A DNA stretch of 64,000 nt from Mycolicibacterium lacusdiani (GTDB lineage: Bacteria; Actinomycetota; Actinomycetes; Mycobacteriales; Mycobacteriaceae). Shown here in pieces: positions 8,345 to 14,785 of this stretch. The stretch spans positions 248,001 to 312,000 of the forward strand of contig NZ_JAKCFC010000007.1 of NCBI RefSeq assembly GCF_021916785.1, written 5' to 3'. The translations under genes and the position numbers were made by a program. Under the pieces are notes generated by a model. That model was not told the origin of the DNA. It made no database searches and saw only the letters and a program-made list of their open reading frames with translations. How positions within the stretch are numbered: the stretch's first letter is position 1; each line of letters starts with the position of its first letter.

Positions 8345-9306
8345 GCCGTGACCCGCAGCTCGTCGAGGACCCGCCGAAGCACCGCGACGGCGGCGTCGCG
8401 GTGCGCCTCGGTCATCACGTGCGGGCTGAACCGGGCCTCGTCGAACAGGTCGACCAATTCGATTGCACTGTCGGGCTGCAACGCATTCTGCGCCACCGCA
8501 CGATCGAGTACCTCGGAGGCCGTGTCGAAGTCCCGTGGCATCGCGCCCGGCACGCGGGCCAGTTCGCGTTCCATCGCGGCGTAGCAGGCGATGATCGCGT
8601 GGCGCGGGTCGCGGCTGGTGTCACCCACTTCGGCGAGACCGACCTCGGCGGCCCGGGCAAGCGTCTCGGACTCGTCGGTCTGGGCCCGAGGTCCCCCCTC
8701 CCCCGCCGCGGCGGACTGGTCGGTCACCCCTGGGCGGCGGCGCATGCCCAGCACGCTTCCGGCGACGAGCACGACGAGGAAGACCGCAGTCGCCACGTAG
8801 AGGTAACCCAATGCGTCCCAATCTCGTTCAACCGCGTCCGGTGGCGCCGATGCCGTGTCGGCGGGCTCGACCGGCTCCGGGGCGGCGGACTGATCTCCGG
8901 CAGGCTCGGGCAGCGTCGGGTCGGCCGACCCGCCGAAGTCCCACCTGCTGAGCAGCACGAAGATCAGCAGCCAGCAGGCGATGACACCGAAGGCGATCAT
9001 CGCGACCCGCCAGGTCGGGCGGGCCCGGTCGCTACGCAGCCAGGCCGGTCCGGTCGACGTCGGCGCGGCGGCGGGCACGGGCCTGCGCAGCCGGACGATC
9101 ACGGCCGTCACCACCACCGCGACGGCCACCGCGAGCAACCCGAGCACGATCACGGTCGACGCCGGGTCGTCAGGTGGCCGCTCGGTAGCGGGCGCCTCGG
9201 CCCCTGGCACGTGGCCGCGCAGGCCGACGGTCACCACGATCACCAGGAGAGCCACGACTGCGGCAGGCGGGATCGAACGTCGTGTCGACGTCTGCGAACC
9301 GGCCAT
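8341..9306 (-). CDS. DUF4129 domain membrane protein (Rv3166c-like)
   Basis: First gene of the operon, 321 residues. It has membrane segments near 15-30, 50-72, 100-120 and 170-188, with acidic Pro-rich loops between, then a C-terminal cytoplasmic DUF4129 domain recognised by RDPRHAIIACYAAMERELARVPG, followed by TASEVLDRAV and LVDLFDEARFSPHVMTEAHRDAAVAVLRRV. The segment with YAAMERELA and LFDEARFS is the core of this domain, which is found with transglutaminase-like and MoxR/DUF58 genes. The gene is probably under its own promoter in the 60 bases before it. It is likely the membrane scaffold of the MoxR3 system. Confidence 0.82.
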   Translation of the reverse strand: MAGSQTSTRRSIPPAAVVALLVIVVTVGLRGHVPGAEAPATERPPDDPASTVIVLGLLAVAVAVVVTAVIVRLRRPVPAAAPTSTGPAWLRSDRARPTWRVAMIAFGVIACWLLIFVLLSRWDFGGSADPTLPEPAGDQSAAPEPVEPADTASAPPDAVERDWDALGYLYVATAVFLVVLVAGSVLGMRRRPGVTDQSAAAGEGGPRAQTDESETLARAAEVGLAEVGDTSRDPRHAIIACYAAMERELARVPGAMPRDFDTASEVLDRAVAQNALQPDSAIELVDLFDEARFSPHVMTEAHRDAAVAVLRRVLDELRVTA

Positions 9307-9366
9307 CGGCGGACCTCCCGGCGACCGTCCGCGGCCGCGCCTGTCTGGTCGATGGTAGGCCGGTCG

Positions 9367-10416
9367 TCAGGGCCCCTGGCCGTGTTCGCGCAGCCAGGCC
9401 GCGGTGAGTTGGCGGTACGCCTGCTGGCCGATGCTGCCCTCGCGTTCGTCGAAGACGTGATCGGCGTACGGGACCGAGACCAGATGCACGTCCACGCCCG
9501 CGGCGGCGGCCCGGTCGGCGAACTCCTCCGCGCCACGGGTCGGCACCAGGTGATCGGCGGCCCCGAGCACCAGCAGCGTGGGCGGTGCTGCCGGACTCAC
9601 GTGGGTAGCCGACGCGACGGCGGCGTAGCGGTCGGGGACGTCGACGGGCGATCCGCCGAGGTAGGCGGTGGCGAAGCCCTTCGCCGTGCCGCCCAGCGCG
9701 ACGTCGTCGTTGGCGAAGACCCCTGCCGGGTCGACCGCTGGGTACAGCGCCGATACCGCGCCGACCGCGGGTACCACGGTGCCGCACGACGGCCGCAGCG
9801 TCCCGGCGGAAGCCATGTAGGCGGCGTTGATCGCGAGGTTGCCACCCGCGGAGTCGCCGGTCAGCGACAGCCGCGCCGGGTCACCCCCGAAGCGCTCCGC
9901 ATTGTCGGCCACCCACGTCATCGCGCAGCCGATCTGACCGGTGACCACGTCCCAGAGATGGCGTTGCGGCGACGACAGCGCGTAGTCGACGGAGACGACG
10001 AGCCATCCTCGGTCGGCGAACCAGCGCAGGTCGGTGGCGTGGGCGTTGCGGTCGCCGGCCACCCAGCCGCCGCCGTGCACGAACAGCAGCACCGGCGCCG
10101 GTCTCGAGCCGGGTGGCGGGCGGAAGACGCTCAGCCGCAACGGCTCTCCATCGAACGACGAGTAGGTCTCCTCGACGTCGGGCACTGCGGCCGGTGTCGA
10201 CCACACGTCCAGCGTGTCGACCAGGTCGACGTCGGCGCCCGCGTTCTCGACGACGGTCACCTGCCTGGCGACGACGTATGCCCCCGCCGCCACCGTCAGC
10301 GCGGCCACGACCACCACCGCGAGCAGTGCCCGGCTACGCCCGCGCAGCCAGAGGACCATCGCCAGCAGGGCGATGGCCGCGGTCACCAGGACCACCCACG
10401 ACATGACCGGCGGCAC
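9367..10416 (-). CDS. Membrane-anchored alpha/beta hydrolase (HSL-type esterase)
   Basis: At least 349 residues. Two hydrophobic segments at the N-terminus (WVVLVTAAIALLAMVLWL and ALLAVVVVAALTVAAGAYVV) anchor an esterase domain with the oxyanion motif HGGGW, nucleophile GDSAGGN and the charge relay ending in D (LGAADHLVP) and H (YADHVFDE). This is the hormone-sensitive-lipase/BD-FAE type of carboxylesterase, hydrolysing small acyl esters or acylated carbohydrates. The first conventional start is GTG 10416, but the frame stays open to the stop of the preceding gene and encodes another clear membrane helix; a CTG at 10524 with a GAGGA box 9 bases before it may be the true start, giving about 385 residues. 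The gene lies on the same strand as, and just behind, a START-like gene. Confidence 0.87.
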   Translation of the reverse strand: MPPVMSWVVLVTAAIALLAMVLWLRGRSRALLAVVVVAALTVAAGAYVVARQVTVVENAGADVDLVDTLDVWSTPAAVPDVEETYSSFDGEPLRLSVFRPPPGSRPAPVLLFVHGGGWVAGDRNAHATDLRWFADRGWLVVSVDYALSSPQRHLWDVVTGQIGCAMTWVADNAERFGGDPARLSLTGDSAGGNLAINAAYMASAGTLRPSCGTVVPAVGAVSALYPAVDPAGVFANDDVALGGTAKGFATAYLGGSPVDVPDRYAAVASATHVSPAAPPTLLVLGAADHLVPTRGAEEFADRAAAAGVDVHLVSVPYADHVFDEREGSIGQQAYRQLTAAWLREHGQGP

Positions 10417-10536
10417 GAAGCCTGCGGCGAGTCCGATGACGGGAACCCCGTGTAGCAGCGTCGCGAGAACACCGAGCGCGGGAAGCGCGACCAGCGCCGC
10501 GAGGACGCCCGCCCAGATTCTCAGCGGTTCAGTTCC

Positions 10537-11010
10537 TCAGTGCCCCGGCGCGGCGGCGGCTTCGCGTTCGGCCGCCCGGATCAGCTTCAGAGAGATGACC
10601 TGGATGGCCCCACGCAGCAGGGCCTGCATGACCGGGCCCGTGCCGCGGACGCCCTCGGTGAACCAGCCGCGCCAGCGTATGTCCGTGCCGCCCGACGCAT
10701 TCGGGGTGAACAGCGCCTCGCCGTGGTAGTCCAGCGCGGGCGTCTTGGGCGCGATGAGTGCGTAGACGTGCCTGCGGTCCTGCTCGTACTCGACGGTCTT
10801 CTCGAGCATCATCATCGGCCACATCCCGACCTTGCGGACCGCGCCGATGCCGCCCGGCTCCGGATGGCCCTGGGTCTCCCAGCTGGACTGGAACACGATG
10901 GGCTTCGCCCATTCGCTCCAGCGAGCGCCATCGGCCTCGATCCGGAACAGCGTCGCGGGCGGCGCGCTGCTGGTCCGGTTGACCTCGAAGGTGAACTTCC
11001 GGCCCGACAT
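10537..11010 (-). CDS. SRPBCC (polyketide cyclase/dehydrase-like) family protein
   Basis: A 157-residue soluble protein of the START-like superfamily: strand KFTFEVNRTSSAPPATLFRIEADGARWSEW, then PGGIGAVRKVG, YHGEALFTPNASGGTDIRWRGWF and a long C-terminal helix (PVMQALLRGAIQVISLKLIRAAERE). Mycobacteria carry many such proteins as hydrophobic-ligand binders; no catalytic residues can be assigned. The start is ATG with GGGAGGCGAC just before it. It precedes the membrane-anchored hydrolase on the same strand with no conventional start between them, suggesting co-translation. Confidence 0.8.
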   Translation of the reverse strand: MSGRKFTFEVNRTSSAPPATLFRIEADGARWSEWAKPIVFQSSWETQGHPEPGGIGAVRKVGMWPMMMLEKTVEYEQDRRHVYALIAPKTPALDYHGEALFTPNASGGTDIRWRGWFTEGVRGTGPVMQALLRGAIQVISLKLIRAAEREAAAAPGH

Positions 11011-11112
11011 GTCGCCTCCCGTGCGTCTCGGCGTGGATCAGTGCCGAACCCTACCGGAGTGCGGCATCGCGTTAATTCCGTGTTACGTCGCTGTTACGCC
11101 TATGCTGGCGGT

Positions 11113-11490
11113 ATGCGCAACGAGGACGTGTTCCGCGAGGTACTGGCACTGCGACGCCGCCCGGACACCGCCGGTGTGACTGCCTCCGCGCTCGACGTAC
11201 ACGCACGCGCCGTTGCCCGCAGCAGCGAGTCGATCCGGCCGTCGTTCGTCTCCGACGCCGACCTCGACGCCGTCGCCCCGCCCCCCGTCACGACGATGGC
11301 CGCGATCGAGTTGTGTCTGGCCGGTCTGTGGCGCCGGACCGACGGCGGCTACGTGGTCACCGACGTCGACTACGTCGCCGACGTCGTCGCGCACGGCTTC
11401 CGGTCGCGCAGGCGGTGGCGCCACCGGGCGTCCGCAGCCCTCCGTCGGCTGTGGACCGAGTTGAACGGCGAGCGGTTCATCCCGCTGTAG
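11113..11490 (+). CDS. Conserved hypothetical protein
   Basis: I do not recognise this 125-residue basic protein. It is soluble, with an N-terminal helix (MRNEDVFREVLALRRR), a middle helical segment (TMAAIELCLAGLWRRTDGGYVVTDVDYVADVVAHGF) that could form a small winged or DnaJ-like bundle, and an Arg-rich C-terminus (RSRRRWRHRASAALRRLWTELNGERF). Codon use matches the neighbours. Its last 14 bases overlap the end of the convergent ferredoxin-like gene. A promoter-like AT-rich stretch (GCGTTAATTCCGTGTTACG) lies about 40 bases upstream. Nucleic-acid binding is possible from the charge but is not shown. Confidence 0.6.
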   Translation: MRNEDVFREVLALRRRPDTAGVTASALDVHARAVARSSESIRPSFVSDADLDAVAPPPVTTMAAIELCLAGLWRRTDGGYVVTDVDYVADVVAHGFRSRRRWRHRASAALRRLWTELNGERFIPL

Positions 11491-11800
11491 CGCTGGGCCA
11501 GTCCCCGTCCTCGACCCATCGGCAGAGTGCCCGGGCGTCCGTCCGATCCGAGATCGGGCCCACCCACGTGGCCGCGCCCACCGGGGAGCGATCCACCGCG
11601 CACGGCTGCATGACCACTAGCGTGCCGGGGCGGTCGTGGCGTGCCGCGCACGCCGACGGTCCCACCAGGCAACCGGCTGCGACCAGCATGCCGTGCGGAG
11701 AGCGGCGGACCGTCCCACGCAACTCCTCGAACACGCCGTCGGGCGTGTGGCACCCGGTGCAGACGACGAGCGTGAACGGCCGCGGAGCGCCCGCACTCAT
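11477..11800 (-). CDS. Ferredoxin/thioredoxin-fold-like small protein at the end of the Zur ribosomal operon
   Basis: A 107-residue protein starting with TLVVCTGCHTPDGVFEELRG, with further cysteines in VAAGCLVGPSACAARH and VVMQPCAVDRS. A first beta strand ending in CxxC or Cx7-12C, followed by a second pair around CL..GPC, is the layout of thioredoxin-like [2Fe-2S] ferredoxins (DUF1636-like group). Four or five cysteines are present, but the exact ligand set is not certain. The ATG overlaps the stop of rpsR2 (ATGA), so it is the fourth coupled gene behind the Zur-like box. It may be an iron-sulfur or metal-handling protein made under zinc starvation; that role is inferred from the operon only. 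Confidence 0.6.
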   Translation of the reverse strand: MSAGAPRPFTLVVCTGCHTPDGVFEELRGTVRRSPHGMLVAAGCLVGPSACAARHDRPGTLVVMQPCAVDRSPVGAATWVGPISDRTDARALCRWVEDGDWPSATAG

Positions 11801-12060
11801 CGCGGCCGGCCCGCGGGGTACGGGAGCAGGGCCATCTCGCGGGCGTTCTCGATGGCGTTGGCGACCTGGCGCTGCTGTTGCACGGTGAGCCCGGTCACGC
11901 TGCGGGAGCGGATCTTTCCGCGATCGGAGATGAACTGCCGCAGCGTGCCGGTGTCCTTGTAGTCGACGGTCTCGACGCCGAGGCCCGCGAGCATGTTGCG
12001 GCGCGGCGGCTTGCCGTCGCGCGCGTCCCGGCGGGCGGGGGGCTTCCTGGTCTTCGCCAT
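11797..12060 (-). CDS. rpsR2: 30S ribosomal protein S18, zinc-independent paralogue
   Basis: An 87-residue bS18 protein. The core RRNMLAGLGVETVDYKDTGTLRQFISDRGKIRSRSVTGLTVQQQRQVANAIENAREMALLPY is plain S18. No CxxC or other paired cysteines are present, which marks the C-minus paralogue used when zinc is scarce. The ATG at 12060 overlaps the rpmG stop (ATGA); the frame runs 10 codons further upstream without support. Order rpmB-rpmG-(rpsN2)-rpsR2 is the mycobacterial Zur operon, but here rpsN2 is missing between rpmG and rpsR2. Confidence 0.95.
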   Translation of the reverse strand: MAKTRKPPARRDARDGKPPRRNMLAGLGVETVDYKDTGTLRQFISDRGKIRSRSVTGLTVQQQRQVANAIENAREMALLPYPAGRPR

Positions 12061-12227
12061 CAGCGCTCCTCCCTGAAGTCGACGTGGCACCGCAGCACGG
12101 GGTCGTACTTGCGCAGCACGAGCCGGTCCGGGTCGTTGCGCCGGTTCTTCCTGGTGACGTAGGTGTATCCGGTGCCTGCGGTCGACTTGAGCTTGACCAA
12201 AGGCCGGATGTCGGTACGGCTGGCCAC
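12060..12227 (-). CDS. rpmG: 50S ribosomal protein L33, zinc-independent paralogue
   Basis: A 55-residue bL33 (ASRTDIRPLVKLKSTAGTGY then YVTRKNRRNDPDRLVLRKYDP). The CxxC pairs that bind zinc in the C-plus form are replaced; only one Cys is left, in LRCHVDF. It starts with GTG whose first base is shared with the TAG stop of rpmB, and ends overlapping the ATG of rpsR2, so the three are translationally coupled. It replaces the zinc form of L33 under zinc starvation in mycobacteria. Confidence 0.94.
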   Translation of the reverse strand: MASRTDIRPLVKLKSTAGTGYTYVTRKNRRNDPDRLVLRKYDPVLRCHVDFREER

Positions 12228-12463
12228 TAGATCCGCTGCCCTTCGCGTCGCAGGCGTGCGACCACGGCCTCGATGCCGTCGCGGTCGATGACCTTGATGC
12301 CCTTGGCGCTCACCCGCAGCCGCACCCGACGGCCCTCCGACGGCAGGTAGTACGTCTTGACCTGGATGTTGGGACGCCAGGTGCGCTTGGTGCGCCGATG
12401 TGAATGGGACACGTTGTTCCCGAAACCGACTGTGCGACCGGTGATCTGGCACGTAGCCGACAC
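12227..12463 (-). CDS. rpmB: 50S ribosomal protein L28, Zur-operon paralogue
   Basis: A 78-residue bL28: MSATCQITGRTVGFGNNVSHSHRRTKR is the usual N-terminal pattern, followed by TWRPNIQVKTYYLP and SAKGIKVIDRDGIEAVVARLRREG. It has only one cysteine (C5); the C-plus paralogue has two CxxC motifs. It is the first gene of the ribosomal operon, starting 21 bases after a GAAAA-N3-TTTTC palindrome that fits mycobacterial Zur. The start is supported by an AAGGAGGTGCAC Shine-Dalgarno. Confidence 0.95.
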   Translation of the reverse strand: MSATCQITGRTVGFGNNVSHSHRRTKRTWRPNIQVKTYYLPSEGRRVRLRVSAKGIKVIDRDGIEAVVARLRREGQRI

Positions 12464-12483
12464 GGTGCACCTCCTTCGCTATT

Positions 12484-12496
12484 GAAAACGATTTTC
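12484..12496 (-). promoter_or_regulatory. Zur-like box upstream of rpmB
   Basis: GAAAACGATTTTC is a perfect GAAAA-CGA-TTTTC inverted repeat standing in AT-rich surroundings, 21 bases before the rpmB start. It agrees with the AT-rich palindrome known for mycobacterial Zur (TGAAAATNATTTTCA type). Zinc-loaded Zur would repress the ribosomal operon. Confidence 0.8.
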
Positions 12497-12538
12497 GACA
12501 ACCGTCGTCACGGAGGCTAGCGTAGGCCGCGCCCTAAT

Positions 12539-12551
12539 GAAAATGATTGTC
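12539..12551 (+). promoter_or_regulatory. Second Zur-like box upstream of the COG0523 gene
   Basis: GAAAATGATTGTC differs from a perfect GAAAA-N3-TTTTC palindrome at one base. It ends 9-12 bases before the start of the COG0523 gene and covers an upstream ATG (12537), which is therefore unlikely to be used. Separate boxes for the two directions suggest independent binding of two Zur dimers. Confidence 0.72.
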
Positions 12552-12563
12552 GGAAGGAGGATG

Positions 12564-13763
12564 GTGCGCACACCACTGCTACTGGTCGCCGGGCAGGGCG
12601 ACACCGAGGCCGTGACAGGCGTGCTGACGCGGACGCCCGGCACGCTCGTCGTCGAACACCGCTTCGACGGCCACGTCGTCAGACGCACGGTGACCACCCG
12701 GGACCAGGATGAAACCAGCACGGCCGAAACGATTCTCGAACTGGCGCACGGCTGCCTGGCCTGCACCGTCCGCAACGACCTGCTGGTCCTGCTGCGCGTC
12801 CTGCATCGCCGCTGCGACATCGGGCGCATCGTCGTGCGGCTCGGCCCCTGGCTCGAGCCGGAGCCGATCGCCTGGGCGATCAACCACGTCCGCGTCCGCG
12901 TCGGACCCGGCTTCACCGACGGCCCGGCCGCCAGAGACGTCGAGATCGCCGCCGTGATCACGTGCGTCGACGCGACGGTGTGGCTGCCGCAGGCGCTGTC
13001 GGACGACGAACTGCCCGACGGGCGGACCGTCGCACAGGTCGTCGTGGGTCAGGCGGAGTTCTCCGACGCCCTGGTGCTCACCTCGCCGGACCCGCGCACA
13101 CTCGACGTATTGCGCAGACTCGCGCCGCGGGCCAGGATCACCGTCGGCGTCGACCGGCTCGAACTGGGCCTGTCGCACCTCGAACCCGACGCTCGCCGGG
13201 GACGCAGCGACGACCCGCACGGCCCGCTGCTCGCTGGGCAGCCGCCACTACGCACCGACGGCGACGTGTTCCTGCTGGAGTTCAACGCGGACAGGCCATT
13301 TCACCCACACCGGCTGCACGACGCCGTGGACGCGCTGCTCGACGGCGTCGTCCGCACGCGGGGTCGGCTGTGGCTGGCCAGCCGGCCGGACCATGCCATG
13401 TGGCTGGAGTCCGCGGGCGGCGGCCTGCGGGTCAACTCGGCGGGCAAGTGGCTAACCGCCATGACGGCTCGCGAGCGTCCCTACGCCGATCCCGAACGCG
13501 CAGCGATGGCAGATCTGATGTGGCACGACGACTTCGGCGACCGGCACACGTCGATGGCCATCCTGATCTGCGGCGCCGAACCCGCCGAGGTCCACGGCGC
13601 GTTGGCAGGCGCGCTGCTCACCGACGCGGAGATGGCCGCCCGCGACGAGTGGAGCCGCTACGGCGACCCGTTCGGCGACTGGCACGCCGACCCGTGCGGC
13701 CACGAGCCCAGCACAACCACCGACGTGCCCGTGCACGGCACGGGAGAAGGAGAATTACGATGA
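12564..13763 (+). CDS. COG0523 (CobW/ZNG1-like) protein with degenerate P-loop, Rv0106-like
   Basis: About 399 residues, closely resembling M. tuberculosis Rv0106, which also sits divergent to rpmB. COG0523 proteins are normally GTP-driven metallochaperones. Here the Walker A position reads LLLVAGQGDTEAVTGVL instead of GxxGxGKT(T), so canonical GTP binding looks lost. The metal motif is HGCLACTV, corresponding to CxCC with one Cys missing. The C-terminal CobW domain is intact (FHPHRLHDAVDALLDGVVRTRGRLWLASRPDHAMWLES). A Shine-Dalgarno AAGGAGG ends at 12560; GTG 12564 gives better spacing than ATG 12561 and yields MRTP as in Rv0106. It is probably a zinc-starvation protein, coupled to rpmE2 (ATGA overlap). 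Confidence 0.88.
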   Translation: MRTPLLLVAGQGDTEAVTGVLTRTPGTLVVEHRFDGHVVRRTVTTRDQDETSTAETILELAHGCLACTVRNDLLVLLRVLHRRCDIGRIVVRLGPWLEPEPIAWAINHVRVRVGPGFTDGPAARDVEIAAVITCVDATVWLPQALSDDELPDGRTVAQVVVGQAEFSDALVLTSPDPRTLDVLRRLAPRARITVGVDRLELGLSHLEPDARRGRSDDPHGPLLAGQPPLRTDGDVFLLEFNADRPFHPHRLHDAVDALLDGVVRTRGRLWLASRPDHAMWLESAGGGLRVNSAGKWLTAMTARERPYADPERAAMADLMWHDDFGDRHTSMAILICGAEPAEVHGALAGALLTDAEMAARDEWSRYGDPFGDWHADPCGHEPSTTTDVPVHGTGEGELR

Positions 13764-14017
13764 AGCCAGGCGTCCACCCCGACTACCACCCGGTCGTCTT
13801 CCAGGACTCGAACACCGGAGCGGCGTTCCTCACCCGCTCGACGGTGACGAGTTCGCGCACCATCGAGTGGGAGACTCCGGACGGCGTTCGCACCTACCCG
13901 CTGGTCGTCGTCGAGGTCAGCGCCGACTCGCACCCATTTTGGACGGGGCGCCAGCGCGTTCTCGACTCCGCCGGGCAGGTCGAGAAGTTCCGCCGCCGCT
14001 ACGGGACGCGCGGCTGA
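13760..14017 (+). CDS. rpmE2: 50S ribosomal protein L31 type B (zinc-independent)
   Basis: An 85-residue bL31 of type B: MKPGVHPDYHPVVFQDSNTG, FLTRSTVTSSRTIEW, SADSHPFWTG and the final EKFRRRYG are diagnostic. It has no cysteines, unlike the zinc-binding type A. The ATG overlaps the stop of the COG0523 gene (ATGA) and a GAGAAGGAGAATTACG leader supplies the ribosome site. It lies under the second Zur-like box, so it would be induced with the S18, L33 and L28 paralogues when zinc is low. Confidence 0.96.
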   Translation: MKPGVHPDYHPVVFQDSNTGAAFLTRSTVTSSRTIEWETPDGVRTYPLVVVEVSADSHPFWTGRQRVLDSAGQVEKFRRRYGTRG

Positions 14018-14020
14018 CGG

Positions 14021-14275
14021 TCAGGCGCCCGCAGGCACCGGATAGCGGTCGTTGACGTCGGCGTTGCTGTCCTTGCGCGCGCAATGGGCGCAGCAGAAGA
14101 TCGCGTCCTCGGTCTCGATGCCGTGGCCCAGGATTCGGCAGCCGCAGTGCGCGCACTCGGGCGCCAGTTGCGCTGCTGCGCACTCCACGCTGTCGAAGTC
14201 GGCCGTGCGGCCGTCCGGCCAGGTGACGGTGAACGCCTTGTCGTAGTCATTCCCGCAGGTGGCACAGATCGTCAT
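14021..14275 (-). CDS. Small cysteine-rich (zinc-ribbon-like) protein
   Basis: An 84-residue protein with four Cys clusters: ICATCGNDYDK, VECAAAQ, CAHCGCRILGHGIE and FCCAHCARK. The first CxxC with DYDKAFTVTWPDG and the later CxxC pairs resemble small mycobacterial zinc-ribbon or metallothionein-like proteins. It would bind one or two zinc ions. It is convergent with rpmE2, with only 3 bases between the stops, which is odd for a gene whose product needs zinc at a zinc-starvation locus. The start is the ATG at 14275, with GGGAGGTCTGAC before it. Confidence 0.68.
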   Translation of the reverse strand: MTICATCGNDYDKAFTVTWPDGRTADFDSVECAAAQLAPECAHCGCRILGHGIETEDAIFCCAHCARKDSNADVNDRYPVPAGA

Positions 14276-14344
14276 GTCAGACCTCCCATTCGTGTCGGCG
14301 AATGGGTTCCCGGCGCACGGGTCCACAAACCCCGGGACCGGCGG

Positions 14345-14785
14345 TCAGGAGTGCGGGAGCCGCACGACCTGCACGAAGAACTCGTCGATCTGACGCACCG
14401 CGCTCATGAACTGGTCGAGGTCGACGGGCTTGGTGACGTAGGCGTTGGCGTGCAGCTTGTAGCTGCGCAGGATGTCCTCCTCGGCCGACGACGTGGTCAG
14501 CACGACGACCGGGATGTGCATCAGATCCGGATCGGACTTGATCTGCTCGAGCAGCTGCCTGCCGTCGTACTTGGGCAGGTTCAGGTCGAGCAGGATCAGG
14601 TCGGGCCGCGGGGCGTCCGGGTAGGCACCGCGCTTGTAGAGGAAGTCCAGTCCCTCCTCGCCATCGTGCGCGACGTGCAGGTTGTTCTTGATCTTGTTGT
14701 GCTCGAAGGCTTCCCGGGTGATCAGCTCGTCACCGGGATCGTCTTCGACCAGGAGGACGTCGATGGGTCGGGCAGAGGAGGTCAT
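14345..14785 (-). CDS. CheY-like response regulator (Rcp1-type, receiver only)
   Basis: A 146-residue stand-alone receiver domain. Acidic pair in LLVEDDPGDELIT, phosphoacceptor Asp67 in LILLDLNLPKYDG, conserved Thr in VVVLTTSSAEED and Lys in YVTKPVDLDQF are all present. The EDDPGDE and LDLNLP.DG.(Q/E)LL pattern is that of Rcp1-type regulators paired with CHASE3 or phytochrome-like kinases. There is no output domain. It is the last gene of a three-gene operon and overlaps the kinase stop by 4 bases; the kinase encoded just before is the obvious phosphodonor. Confidence 0.93.
   Translation of the reverse strand: MTSSARPIDVLLVEDDPGDELITREAFEHNKIKNNLHVAHDGEEGLDFLYKRGAYPDAPRPDLILLDLNLPKYDGRQLLEQIKSDPDLMHIPVVVLTTSSAEEDILRSYKLHANAYVTKPVDLDQFMSAVRQIDEFFVQVVRLPHS

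Noticed and set aside
8281..10455. 724-codon plus-strand frame opposite the DUF4129 and hydrolase genes
   Set aside because: Arg/His/Gly-rich translation without motifs; the minus-strand genes are supported by DUF4129 and esterase motifs.
12537..12560. Upstream ATG for the COG0523 gene at 12537
   Set aside because: It lies within the second Zur-like box and has no ribosome site; the Shine-Dalgarno AAGGAGG is downstream of it.
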